Source: Akkermansiaceae bacterium (GTDB lineage Bacteria; Verrucomicrobiota; Verrucomicrobiia; Verrucomicrobiales; Akkermansiaceae). From it: a stretch of DNA of 62,114 bases. The notes beneath the pieces were generated by a model. It was not told the DNA's origin. It made no database searches and was given only the letters and a program-made list of their open reading frames with translations. The position numbers and the translations under genes were made by a program. Location: NCBI GenBank assembly GCA_028822935.1, contig JAPKCM010000026.1, forward strand, positions 1 to 62,114. Reading direction: 5' to 3'. Below are positions 27,835 to 36,753 of the stretch, in pieces; positions within the stretch are counted from its first letter, which is position 1, and each line of letters starts with the position of its first letter.

Positions 27835-28614
27835 CTATGAGGGGCCGGTAGCCCGCCGATTGATGAATTCATCGGCAAATGCGGCGTAAGCGAGTGAGCC
27901 AGCCCCTTGGGGGTCGTGCTCGAAGATCGTTCTGCCGTAGCTTGGGGCTTCTCCGATGCGAATCGAGCGGGGAATGATAGCGCGGTAGAGTTGCTCGGGG
28001 AAGTATTTCGTGACTTCCTCTACAACGGATCGAGAAAGGTTGGTCCGGGCATCATACATCGTCATGAGGATCCCCTCCAAGACAACCGCTGGGTTGACTC
28101 CCGCTTCCTTGATGCGTTCGATGACGTGAACAATTTTAGCGAGCCCTTCCAGGCCGAACCACTCGCATTGTAGTGGGATGACGATTTCATCAGCGGCAGC
28201 CAAGGCTGAGGTCATGAGGACTCCCAGGGAAGGCGGCGTATCGAGAATGCAGTAATCGAAGGAGCTTGTTTTGGCGAGGTTCTCTAGAATCGTCCTGAGT
28301 CGGCTCAGGTAGTCGTCCATCTGCGCGAGTTCGATTTCGACACCTGCAAGGTCCATATCGCCGGGAACGAGCCAAAGATTCTCCAGTCGTGACGGGATGA
28401 TTTTCTCCTCGATCTGGGCCGCTCCCAAAAGGGGGTGATACATGCAGTTCTCCGAACTTGCTTCGGCACCAAGGCCAGAGGTGGCGTTGGCTTGGGGGTC
28501 CAAGTCGAGAAGGAGAATTTTTTTTCCGCGGGCGGCGAGGCCTGCTGAGAGGTTAATCGCAGTCGTTGTCTTTCCGACTCCTCCTTTTTGGTTAGCAATG
28601 GCGATGATTCTCAT
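27835..28614 (-). CDS. parA: ParA/Soj-type partition ATPase, no ParB beside it
   Basis: This 259-residue ATPase has the deviant Walker A motif KGGVGKTTTAINL (residues 10-22), LLLDLDPQANATSGLG and YCILDTPPSLGVLM. The sequence near the end (YRAIIPRSIRIGEAPSYG) is typical of chromosomal Soj/ParA proteins, which move origins with ParB bound at parS. No parB or parS site was found here; ParB is usually the next gene. It may be a chromosomal Soj with its partner elsewhere or an orphan ParA placing another cargo. Confidence 0.85.
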   Translation of the reverse strand: MRIIAIANQKGGVGKTTTAINLSAGLAARGKKILLLDLDPQANATSGLGAEASSENCMYHPLLGAAQIEEKIIPSRLENLWLVPGDMDLAGVEIELAQMDDYLSRLRTILENLAKTSSFDYCILDTPPSLGVLMTSALAAADEIVIPLQCEWFGLEGLAKIVHVIERIKEAGVNPAVVLEGILMTMYDARTNLSRSVVEEVTKYFPEQLYRAIIPRSIRIGEAPSYGRTIFEHDPQGAGSLAYAAFADEFINRRATGPS

Positions 28615-28688
28615 TCTTTAGGGCGATTCAGGGAGAAACGTGTCGGTCAGGACGATGCAGAGGAAGTAAAAAGAGTTTGCGAAGGAAC

Positions 28689-29498
28689 TTATTGTTTTCC
28701 TAACTCTTTGGAACGACGGGTTGCGCTGCTGACGGCGTTGATGACAGTTGATCGAAAAGCTCCGGCTTCAAGGGCCGCGAGTCCGGAAATGGTCGTGCCT
28801 CCGGGCGAGGTGACTCGATCTCGGAGCTCTGCAGGAAGGGATCCGCTGTCCCGGACCAAGGTGGCCGCACCAAGGACTGTTTGAGTGGCGAGAGCCAGGG
28901 CTTGATCTCTGGGGATGCCTTCCAGTAAGGCGCCATCGGCAAGAGCTTCGATGAAGGTGAAAACGTAGGCTGGACCGCTTCCCGAAATTCCGGTGACGGC
29001 GTCCATCAATGATTCTTTAACTTCGTGGACGGTGCCTACCGATCCAAGAAGGGATTTGGCGAAAGTGGCATCGTCGTCATTAGCTTGGGAACCCAGAGAA
29101 TAGGCGGCGGCTCCTTCACCGACGAGAGCGGGGGTGTTTGGCATCGCTCGGATGATACGGGCCTTCCCTGCAACCAGAGATTCCATTTGAGAAATGGTGA
29201 CGCCGGCTGCAATGGAGAGGATGAGTAGGTCGTTCGCTGATTTTTCCGAGTCCGCCACTTGTTCTAGAACCGTCTGAATATCACCCGGTTTGACGCAAAG
29301 GAGAAGGACTTCACTTACAGAGATTAAGGAAGAAAGGTCGGGAGAGGCGTGCGCAGAAGCATCACTCAAGAGCTGCTCTACGGCCGCTGGGACGGGATCG
29401 AAAACGTGAAGATTTTCGGCCTCCAAAGAGCCACTTCTGATCGCGCCCAAGGCGAGCGCCTGACCCATTTTTCCACACCCGATAAGGCCAACTTGCAT
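28689..29498 (-). CDS. proC: Pyrroline-5-carboxylate reductase
   Basis: This 269-residue enzyme reduces pyrroline-5-carboxylate to proline with NAD(P)H. It has the N-terminal Rossmann motif GLIGCGKMGQALALG, the central IIRAMPNTPALVGEGAAAY and the C-terminal AVTGISGSGPAYVFTFIEAL and VTSPGGTTISGLAALE, all family hallmarks. I placed the start at the ATG at 29498 (MQVGLIGCGKMG); longer in-frame starts add non-homologous residues overlapping the next gene's leader. It is upstream of parA by 74 bp. Confidence 0.96.
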   Translation of the reverse strand: MQVGLIGCGKMGQALALGAIRSGSLEAENLHVFDPVPAAVEQLLSDASAHASPDLSSLISVSEVLLLCVKPGDIQTVLEQVADSEKSANDLLILSIAAGVTISQMESLVAGKARIIRAMPNTPALVGEGAAAYSLGSQANDDDATFAKSLLGSVGTVHEVKESLMDAVTGISGSGPAYVFTFIEALADGALLEGIPRDQALALATQTVLGAATLVRDSGSLPAELRDRVTSPGGTTISGLAALEAGAFRSTVINAVSSATRRSKELGKQ

Positions 29499-29579
29499 GA
29501 AGGGAGTGAACCGGAGAGGGAGGGAACTGTCGAGTGAAAGGCATTGCAAGAAGACAACTTTTCTACGAATGTCAAAGAG

Positions 29580-31241
29580 ATGCGAATCATTCTTATTGCT
29601 ACTCTTTGCCTTCTGAACCTCGCGCATGCTGACTTCGATCCGCTTACGGTAATCCATCCGGTGGTCCAGAAGCTTTCGCCACCTCAAAATAGACCCGAGT
29701 TTGCGGTCCCCTCGATTGCTGTTAGCACGAAGTCAAAAGCTGCTTCCGGTCATGTTATTCAGGGAATCGCGCATCTCAATGCGTCTTGGGATTTTGAGGC
29801 TTACCGGCATTTTTGTGAGGCCGTGAAGGCCGACCCGGATTGCCTGATGGCTTATTGGGGGATTTCAATGTCCCTGGCTGGAAGAAATCATGAGTTTTTT
29901 AAGGAGAGGAAGATCGCGATTAATCGCATGCTGGATCTCGTCGAGGCGGATGCAGGGGTGGATTTAGAGAAGGGATATGCAGAAGCTGCCGGGCGTTTAT
30001 TTGCCAATGGAGCGAGGGCTGCCGGGCAGACCTACCTCGCAATTTCCGAAAAGTATCCAAATGATCGGCAATCCAAGCTTTTGGGGCTTTTTTTGACTCG
30101 TGACGGATTTGATGAATTTGGAACCCCTCGCCCGGGGCAAAAAAAGTGCTGGGATGCACTCCTTGAAATGGTGAAAGAGGATGGAGGCAGTATCCCTGTC
30201 GTGGCGTTTTGGGTGGCCAGTCAAGCAGAGGCACCGAGGGAGGGGTGGCTCTTGGCAAAGGACGTTCTGCCATTTGCGCGTAAATTGGCGCGCTTAAATT
30301 CTGACTTTCCTCCTTTTCATCTTACCGCAGCCCATGTGGAGGCGCGTTCTGGGAATGCCAAGAGGGCTATCGGATACTGTTTACAGGCAATCAATCTCTA
30401 TGAGGTTTACATGGAGAGGGACAAGGTTAGCAAATTCGACTGTGATGGCTGGGTTCGCGCCAAGGTTTATCTAGCGAGTCTCCATGCCTCGAAGGGAGAG
30501 TTTGAACAAGCAACCAAGGTGTCGAAGGAGTTGGCTTCACTGGAAGTCAGCGAAGATCGAATTTATTCCCGCGGAGCATCACTCATCCTGTGGGAGGCCC
30601 GGACATCGGGGGGTCGCCTTGCTCTCATGCGAGAGACTTCAGCCGATCTTGATGCTGGGCTTAAGCAGTTGGATGCCGTTAAAATAGAAGGCTGGTTCCC
30701 CAATAAATCGCTCTCATATACCTATCGTGATTGTCTGGCATTTGCTTTGGGGGTTCGTAAAGCGCTAGCGGCAAAGGACTTGAGCGCGGCAAGGGGGCTT
30801 CATCGGAGTTTTACGGAGAAGGGGAAAATTTTCGAACAAGGGCTGGATCTGGCTAGAAATACAAGTTCGGTTTCGGAGTGGTTACGCGCGAAGAGTGCCA
30901 TCGTTACATTGGAAGCCGAGCTTCTGGGTTTGATTCATATGCAAGAGGTTGGAGCATCAAAGCTTGCAGCGCTTAACTTTTTCAAGGCAGCGGCAGATCG
31001 TCAGAGTAATGCGCTGAATTTCCTCCCACCCGTGCTCAACTACCCAATTGAACTCCGGATTGGAACCTATTACCTGGAATCTGGCGATTCGGAGAATGCC
31101 GCAGAGGCTCTTCGGGAAGGGTATGATCGCATGCCCAATCATATCCAGATTTTACGGGCCTACAGAACGGCTCTACTCAAACTCGGTAAGATCGAAACGG
31201 CAGCCAAGGTAGCGCAGCAGATCGAAGGAGTAAAAAAATAG
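29580..31241 (+). CDS. Secreted TPR-like protein
   Basis: This 553-residue protein has a short signal peptide (RIILIATLCLLNLAHA). The mature part is helical and TPR-like, with repeats such as AYRHFCEAVKADPDCLMAYW, VEARSGNAKRAIGYCLQAI, AKVYLASLHASKGEFEQATK and ESGDSENAAEALREGYDRMP near the C-terminus. Phrases such as LMAYWGISMSLAG occur in a family of exported TPR proteins of Bacteroidetes, Planctomycetes and Verrucomicrobia, whose function is unknown. I chose the ATG at 29580; an in-frame TTG at 29544 would spoil the signal peptide. It stands alone, 81 bp from the divergent proC start and 3 bp from the convergent ispH stop. Confidence 0.75.
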   Translation: MRIILIATLCLLNLAHADFDPLTVIHPVVQKLSPPQNRPEFAVPSIAVSTKSKAASGHVIQGIAHLNASWDFEAYRHFCEAVKADPDCLMAYWGISMSLAGRNHEFFKERKIAINRMLDLVEADAGVDLEKGYAEAAGRLFANGARAAGQTYLAISEKYPNDRQSKLLGLFLTRDGFDEFGTPRPGQKKCWDALLEMVKEDGGSIPVVAFWVASQAEAPREGWLLAKDVLPFARKLARLNSDFPPFHLTAAHVEARSGNAKRAIGYCLQAINLYEVYMERDKVSKFDCDGWVRAKVYLASLHASKGEFEQATKVSKELASLEVSEDRIYSRGASLILWEARTSGGRLALMRETSADLDAGLKQLDAVKIEGWFPNKSLSYTYRDCLAFALGVRKALAAKDLSAARGLHRSFTEKGKIFEQGLDLARNTSSVSEWLRAKSAIVTLEAELLGLIHMQEVGASKLAALNFFKAAADRQSNALNFLPPVLNYPIELRIGTYYLESGDSENAAEALREGYDRMPNHIQILRAYRTALLKLGKIETAAKVAQQIEGVKK

Positions 31242-31244
31242 GCC

Positions 31245-32474
31245 TTAGAGTCCCTCGATCATTTCTCGGGAAATTCCACGTAGACCAAGGACGCGCACGA
31301 TCGTTTCTTCAATCAGATTAGCCGGGCAGGATGCGCCAGCTGTGATGCCAATCGTCGCCTCTTTTTCATCAAATCCAGCTAAGATGTTTTGCGAGGTAAT
31401 CTCTTCGTTTTCTCCCAGATCGAAGTGGACGATCTTCTCGAGGGATTCGAGGCAAGATGCTTCACGAATAAAATAGGTAGGGAGGTTTTCGTTCCCTATC
31501 TCCACTAAGTGGGCCGTGTTTGAGCTATTGTATCCTCCGACGACCAAGAGCGCATCCATGGGCTTCTTAAGCATGTCAAAAAGAGCATCCTGACGCTCTT
31601 GGGTTGCTCCGCAAATGGTGTCGAATACCTGAAATTTTCCGGCGTCGCCGTCACGCTCCGTAATGGCGTCGCGAACCCGTCTTTGGATTTCCTCCGTTTC
31701 GCTTTTTAGCATCGTGGTTTGATTCGCAACACCCACCTCCTTGAGGTGGACATCGGGATCGAAGCCATCGGAATGAGCTTTTTCGAAGTGAGCGAGAAAG
31801 GCCGCTTTATCACCACCATTTCGGATGTAGTCGGTCACGATGTCGGTTTCCGCGAGAGTCAGGACGATGAGGTAGCGACCTTTCTTATCTTCTCCAATCG
31901 CTCTGGATGCCGTGGCGCGGGTTTCCTCGTGTCCTCGTTTGCCATGAATGAGTGAGGTGACTCCTCCTTTTGCGTAGGTCCGGACCCGCCGCCAAACCTT
32001 CATGACATCTCCACAGGTGGTGTCGATGATATGGCAGCCTTGTTGCTCAATCTTCTCCGTGAAATTCGTGGGGGCGCCAAATGCGGGGACAATCACGACG
32101 TCTTCCGGTTGGAGACGGTCGTATTCTTCCGTGATTTCCTTCCATGGGAGCGAGACGATGTCCATTTCGGCAAGCTGACGGTTCACTTCGGGATTGTGGA
32201 TGATTTCTCCAATCAAAAAGATGCGTTGATCCGGGAACACGCGCCGAGCGGCGTAGGCAAGATCAATGGCGCGCTCGACTCCGTAACAAAAGCCAAACTG
32301 CTCCGCCAAGCGGATGGTCGTTTTTCCGACGGTTAAAGAGCCTCCACGGTCCCGGAGTTTTTCGACGATGGGTGAGTAGTAATGTTTCTCAACCTCGGCT
32401 TGCACGAGGGTCATGACGTCTGGGCGGCGGACGTTGACGCGCTTGCGTTTCGTGGGTGCAGGGGATTCGCTCAT
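31245..32474 (-). CDS. ispH: 4-hydroxy-3-methylbut-2-enyl diphosphate reductase, long plant/cyanobacterial-type
   Basis: This 409-residue enzyme carries out the last step of the MEP isoprenoid pathway, giving IPP and DMAPP. The three cysteines for the iron-sulfur cluster are in GFCYGVERA (Cys63), IIDTTCGDV and GASCPANLIEE. IFLIGEIIHNPEVNRQL and LVVGGYNSSNTAHL are also diagnostic. It is about 100 residues longer than E. coli IspH (316), with an N-terminal extension and an insertion before the second half, as in plants and cyanobacteria. I used the ATG at 32474 (MSESPAPTKRK); the extra upstream frame is hydrophobic, non-homologous and overlaps the previous gene. Confidence 0.93.
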   Translation of the reverse strand: MSESPAPTKRKRVNVRRPDVMTLVQAEVEKHYYSPIVEKLRDRGGSLTVGKTTIRLAEQFGFCYGVERAIDLAYAARRVFPDQRIFLIGEIIHNPEVNRQLAEMDIVSLPWKEITEEYDRLQPEDVVIVPAFGAPTNFTEKIEQQGCHIIDTTCGDVMKVWRRVRTYAKGGVTSLIHGKRGHEETRATASRAIGEDKKGRYLIVLTLAETDIVTDYIRNGGDKAAFLAHFEKAHSDGFDPDVHLKEVGVANQTTMLKSETEEIQRRVRDAITERDGDAGKFQVFDTICGATQERQDALFDMLKKPMDALLVVGGYNSSNTAHLVEIGNENLPTYFIREASCLESLEKIVHFDLGENEEITSQNILAGFDEKEATIGITAGASCPANLIEETIVRVLGLRGISREMIEGL

Positions 32475-32493
32475 AGGGAGGACATACGTTGCT

Positions 32494-33168
32494 TCAGCGA
32501 AACCGCCAAACGTTAATTCTTTTCGAAAATGGAAGAAGGAAAAGAGCGATAAAGGCAGCGGCGATGAGTTGCACCCAAATAAGGTAAAAGGGCCAAGGTC
32601 CCAAGTGGTCCAAAAGGGTGGCACCACGTGGTTTTTCCATCAGGAAACCAAAGTTTGTGTCCGCCGCCCAGTTAACGGCCATGACGCTGAAAAAATACAC
32701 CTGATTCCAGAGGAGAAGTCGGGGGAAAGTTCCCGGGCGAGGTCTCCACCCTTCAGCTAGGGGGAGAAAGAGGGCGGTGATGACAATCACGCCATGGTGA
32801 GTGAAATAGGTAAAAAAGATCGGATGAGGAAAGGGGTAGGGCAGATTGGGAGTGATGAGAGCCTGGAGGGTTCCTGCAAGTCCCCAGCAGAAACATAATT
32901 CTCTAATTAAGGGCTTCTTGGTGAGTAGGGCGAAGCCCGCTAGGAGAGCGGCGACATCGCAGAGATGGAAAGGGAGAAGATTGTCGAGAGGGATTTCGAA
33001 ATCAAAAGATTCATAGACCCACTGATTGAAGCCGTAGGCAGAGAGGTTGAGGAGGGCGAGGAGGGCAACTGGCCAAACGCATCCTCTACGCCTGAAGACG
33101 ATACAAAGTATTCCAAAAACAGTCCCCACTAGGAGGGTCAGCAGATGAGCTGTGCCAAAAAGTTCCAA
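32494..33168 (-). CDS. TIGR02206-family integral membrane protein (YwaF-like)
   Basis: This 224-residue protein has about six transmembrane helices. Its family marks are NQWVYESF, LPFHLCDVAALLAGFALLTK, ITPNLPYPFPHPIFFTYFTH and the late NFGFLMEKPRGATLLDHLG, which match TIGR02206 (B. subtilis YwaF). No function is established for the family. It sits between a YdcF-like gene (4 bp away) and ispH (19 bp), so it is probably co-transcribed with both. Confidence 0.82.
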   Translation of the reverse strand: MELFGTAHLLTLLVGTVFGILCIVFRRRGCVWPVALLALLNLSAYGFNQWVYESFDFEIPLDNLLPFHLCDVAALLAGFALLTKKPLIRELCFCWGLAGTLQALITPNLPYPFPHPIFFTYFTHHGVIVITALFLPLAEGWRPRPGTFPRLLLWNQVYFFSVMAVNWAADTNFGFLMEKPRGATLLDHLGPWPFYLIWVQLIAAAFIALFLLPFSKRINVWRFR

Positions 33169-33172
33169 GTCC

Positions 33173-33757
33173 TTATTCTCCCGATATCCAGTACCAATGC
33201 AACATTACAAACTCATTGAAGAGGAAGCGAGTTCTGGCACCGAAGGATTGAAATTTCGAAGAGGGAGTGGCCGAGGTGGATACGCTAAGGCCCAGATCCT
33301 CGGCCATCTTGTTCGCTCGTTTGAGGTGCCACGGATCACTGACGAGAAGCGCGGATTTCCAGCCTTCATTGCTGAGGATCTGTCGAGCTTCTTCGAGATT
33401 CTCCTGTGTTGTTCCTGAATCAGTTTCAATGCGAATAGACTCGCTCGGGATTCCTTCCTTGATGCAGTAATTCAGCGCTACTTCAGATTCGGAAAATGGA
33501 GCGTCCTTGCCATATCCTCCCGTCAGAACAAGTGCGCGAACACGAGCGGTCTTGTAGAGTCCGATAGCGTGATTGAGACGTTCTTTTAAAACGGGGGATG
33601 GTTTATTATGCCAGGCGGCCGCGCCGAGGACGATGGCGCAGTCAGCCTTTTCGTGTTGGTCTAAATTTCCGACACGCTCGATATCCCAAAGCTGCCACGC
33701 TGAGTAAACCAGCAGGAGCAGAAGTGTCGGCAGGATGAATCGACGGAGACGGTGCAT
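33173..33757 (-). CDS. YdcF/ElyC/SanA-family membrane-anchored protein (DUF218)
   Basis: This 194-residue protein has an N-terminal membrane anchor (residues about 8-20) and a DUF218 domain. Motifs are CAIVLGAAAWHNKPSPVLKE, RALVLTGGYGKDAPFSESEV, IETDSGTTQENLEEAR and LLVSDPWHLKRAN. Members ElyC and SanA affect envelope integrity and vancomycin resistance in enteric bacteria; the biochemical activity is not known. Its place in a run of envelope-type genes is consistent with a cell-surface role. Confidence 0.87.
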   Translation of the reverse strand: MHRLRRFILPTLLLLLVYSAWQLWDIERVGNLDQHEKADCAIVLGAAAWHNKPSPVLKERLNHAIGLYKTARVRALVLTGGYGKDAPFSESEVALNYCIKEGIPSESIRIETDSGTTQENLEEARQILSNEGWKSALLVSDPWHLKRANKMAEDLGLSVSTSATPSSKFQSFGARTRFLFNEFVMLHWYWISGE

Positions 33758-33814
33758 GAGAAGGGTGAAGAAGAGGTAATCTTTTTACATCAAAGGAGAA
33801 GGAGAAAGACGGCA

Positions 33815-35182
33815 TCACTGATTCCACTGACTTAATTGCATCGGGAAAGGGCATGACGCGCAGTCGGAGGAATCCTCTAGACAGAAGTCGCGATAGATTT
33901 GTAGGAGAGCCTGGTGTTTCCATGCACGATCAAGATGGGGTTTAGCTTTTGCAAGAGAGCCGAAAAGTCGTTCGCAGCAGCGCTTTACTTTTTGGTTGGG
34001 TGCACTGGCTCGAAGCTTTGAAAAATGATCCCAAGAGTGGGGCAGCTTGAGAGGAAAGAGGGTATTGATGAAAAACTCATGAACGCGTGAGCTTCCAAAA
34101 ATACGAAGGGGTTCTTCCTTACGTGCCGATTTAAGTGTGTGGTGGTGAGTCCAGAAAAGATGGGGGAGACTTTCGAGGGCGGATGCCAGTTCGGAAAAGG
34201 GAGGCTTTATTTTTGTAAGGCGCTCGATGTTGGACCAGTCCGATGCGATCGTGGCGAGAGCTGCCAGGCGTCGCTGCGGATGGTTTCCCGGGCGGGTGGC
34301 ACGAGTGGACCAAGCGAGCTGTCGGTCTTTATCGAATTCATATTGGTCACGATGTTTCCACCAATGATGCCAAAGGGACTGGAGGTAATCTTTTGAGTCG
34401 TTCGGAGCATCCTCATGGAGCGCGGGGGAGAGGAATCCGGCAGAGCCGAAGAGGATGGCTTCAATCTCCTCGGCAGGGTGTTTTTTGAGTGACTGAATCG
34501 GAAGTCGTTGAACCAGAAGCCGCATTGGCAGGCGGTTTGCGGAGTAGCCCAAGCAATCTGCAAACGATTCCCAGAGAGCTTGGGATGGGGTTTGCCATTC
34601 TGCGTGTTGCTCAAAGCGGAGCGCCTTTTCTTCCGCTCGATGGAGCGCTGCCTCTTTCAAGAGTGAGTCGACTGATTCATCGGGCATGCGAGCCAAGGGA
34701 GTCAGGCACGCCCCGGGTCGCGCCAGGGCTTGACTGATTCTGGGATGGCCCAAAGCTTCCTGAACTGATTCGGGCGAAAGGCAGATGCGTGGGATTTCGC
34801 GGTGAGCAGAGCTGCGGGTAAAATAAGTGGGCCCCTGATCGTGAAGGACGATGTGGAGAATGACGTCATCAAAATGCGTGCTCTCGCTGTGCCCATGGAG
34901 ATCCCAGTTGCGGGAGTCGAGATCGAGTTCGATGGGTCCTTGGTGCACCTCGCCATCGATCTCAACGGCAGCTCTGAGAAAATCGGGTCCTGCGCCTCGA
35001 TTCCATTCTCCTGGCGAGATGATTTTCACTTTTTGGCCGTGATTTCCTAGATGCTCGGCGGGGAAATGGCCGGCGAACCATCGCGATTGGACCTCGATTT
35101 CATCGGGATCGGGATGCCGAGTCTCCTCCCTGAGAAGGGTTTCCCGAGACTGGGTGATTTGGAGTAATTCGGAGTAAGTCAT
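33815..35182 (-). CDS. DUF2851 family protein
   Basis: This 455-residue protein matches DUF2851 by its N-terminal block: KIISPGEWNRGAGPDFLRAA, IDGEVHQGPIELDLDSRNW and DLHGHSESTHFDDVILHIVL. A cysteine-rich end (FCLEDSSDCASCPFP) is also typical. The family is widespread in Bacteroidetes and Verrucomicrobia and has no known function. The D, E-x-D arrangement in GPDF and PIELDLDS suggests a nuclease-like fold to me, but that is speculation. No export signal is visible, so it is probably cytoplasmic. It starts 5 bp after the TIGR03790 stop. Confidence 0.82.
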   Translation of the reverse strand: MTYSELLQITQSRETLLREETRHPDPDEIEVQSRWFAGHFPAEHLGNHGQKVKIISPGEWNRGAGPDFLRAAVEIDGEVHQGPIELDLDSRNWDLHGHSESTHFDDVILHIVLHDQGPTYFTRSSAHREIPRICLSPESVQEALGHPRISQALARPGACLTPLARMPDESVDSLLKEAALHRAEEKALRFEQHAEWQTPSQALWESFADCLGYSANRLPMRLLVQRLPIQSLKKHPAEEIEAILFGSAGFLSPALHEDAPNDSKDYLQSLWHHWWKHRDQYEFDKDRQLAWSTRATRPGNHPQRRLAALATIASDWSNIERLTKIKPPFSELASALESLPHLFWTHHHTLKSARKEEPLRIFGSSRVHEFFINTLFPLKLPHSWDHFSKLRASAPNQKVKRCCERLFGSLAKAKPHLDRAWKHQALLQIYRDFCLEDSSDCASCPFPMQLSQWNQ

Positions 35183-35187
35183 GACGA

Positions 35188-36741
35188 CTACTTCTTTGAT
35201 TTTGTCGCCGGTGGCGCGGGTGGATCGAGAATGACGATTTGCGCTTGGGCTGCCTTTACCTGAGGGAGGTCGCTGAATTTTTTCACGGCGATCTTTAGAA
35301 GGCCAAGTGCTTTTTCGGGATCCTTTCTTCTCCGTTCTAGTTCGACTTGATTGAGGATTTGTCGGAGTTGATCAGGGCGACTCACGAAGCTATTTTCGGC
35401 AAGCAGGAATTGCTTGGATGCATTGTCATAATCTTGGGCTTCCAGGGCTTCCCAGGCTATCGCCTCAAATAAGATTCCGCTTTTCATGCGCTCGGCGGCT
35501 CCCTTCAACTTACCGTTACGCATTTCAGAATCTGTCCAATGTTCATGAGCCATTCGGAGGATTTTGTATTCCTTGGACTCTTTCATGTCTTTAGGTTGTT
35601 TCCCTTTATTCTTAAAGGGCCGATAAAGGGGGTCACCTAAAACGAGATTCTGCCAGGACATCGCATTCATCGCCATCGAAGCTGATTCAGCCAAAGAGTA
35701 TCCTTTCAAAAGGCGATCATGGAAAATATCGAAGTTATGGGATAATTGAAGGTAGGGCTCCCAGGTGTTTCCCAGAGTGGCGGTAGCGCCAGATTCAAGG
35801 AGCGCCGCTGACCAGTTCTTGGAAGGATCCGTCAGCTGGGCCGCGCTCATGGAATGAAGGTGGACTGCGATCGCTCCCCGCTGAAGTTTGAGCTTAGGAT
35901 TGAGAAAGGGACCGTTGCGATGGAAGGTGTACCAGCCAAAGTAAATGGCCGCATCAGACATGGGATAGTTGGTGACAAAAGTGTCTTTGGTGCGATCCGT
36001 GATGGTTGGGAATCCGGAGGCGAGGGAACGTTTTGTAATTCCTTCGAGCCATTTATCTCCGATCGTAAAAGCGCCACCTTTGAGTGCGAAGTCGAGGTAG
36101 GTCTTTCCCCAGAGCCCTTTTTCTTCGGCGTCGAGAGCGTCGAGCACCATGCGTTGGCAGGTGAGGTAGCTTTTTGCGTCAATGCGCCCCACCAGAAGAA
36201 GATAAGGAGTGGGCATCTGGATGAAGGGGATCTCTTTATTGAAATATTTGTTCTCGATGGGACCTCCGATTGGGACGCCATGAATTCCCATGACCGCTAG
36301 TTCGGAGTCGACAGAGGCTTCGTTGATTTCCAGGAACTGTCCCTTGCTTTGCGCTTCACCAGCTGGAATCTCAGAGCGTGTGATTCTGAGGGGCACTCCT
36401 TTCATAAGAGCGAGACAGCGGATCTTGTTGCTCGCGGCGATAAGGACGCCATTTTGATTCTTTCCCAGGGTCCACCATTGACGTTTTGTAAACTCTTCCC
36501 GCAGTGGGTCACGAACTCTGCTTTCGAAGGCCCCTCGATCAATTGTTTCCTCTTTAGGGAGAATCAAACCGACAAGATTGGCTACCGGAATTTGGCGGTT
36601 TATGGCATAGAATTCTGCGAGTTCCCGACTTTTCTGCAAGGCAGAGTTATAAACCACCGCGACATGGCCTGGCTGAAGCGGTGCCGGGTTGGCAAGGGCC
36701 ACCGAAGAAGAGAGAGCGAAGATGAAGAGACGGAGGATCAT
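35188..36741 (-). CDS. TIGR03790 family secreted protein
   Basis: This 517-residue protein has a signal peptide (residues 1-18). It shows the TIGR03790 pattern: GHVAVVYNSALQKSRELAEFY, INRQIPVANLVGL, a middle LLVGRIDAKSYLTCQRMVLD segment and VHLHSMSAAQL. The family occurs mainly in Verrucomicrobia, Planctomycetes and Acidobacteria and has no known function. The last 120 residues are helical and TPR-like (AWEALEAQDYDNASKQFLLA), then a Pro/Lys-rich end. The family fold looks caspase/peptidase-like in outline (inference). It starts 12 bp after the MBL gene. Confidence 0.82.
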   Translation of the reverse strand: MILRLFIFALSSSVALANPAPLQPGHVAVVYNSALQKSRELAEFYAINRQIPVANLVGLILPKEETIDRGAFESRVRDPLREEFTKRQWWTLGKNQNGVLIAASNKIRCLALMKGVPLRITRSEIPAGEAQSKGQFLEINEASVDSELAVMGIHGVPIGGPIENKYFNKEIPFIQMPTPYLLLVGRIDAKSYLTCQRMVLDALDAEEKGLWGKTYLDFALKGGAFTIGDKWLEGITKRSLASGFPTITDRTKDTFVTNYPMSDAAIYFGWYTFHRNGPFLNPKLKLQRGAIAVHLHSMSAAQLTDPSKNWSAALLESGATATLGNTWEPYLQLSHNFDIFHDRLLKGYSLAESASMAMNAMSWQNLVLGDPLYRPFKNKGKQPKDMKESKEYKILRMAHEHWTDSEMRNGKLKGAAERMKSGILFEAIAWEALEAQDYDNASKQFLLAENSFVSRPDQLRQILNQVELERRRKDPEKALGLLKIAVKKFSDLPQVKAAQAQIVILDPPAPPATKSKK

Positions 36742-36753
36742 GTGGACTGGGCT

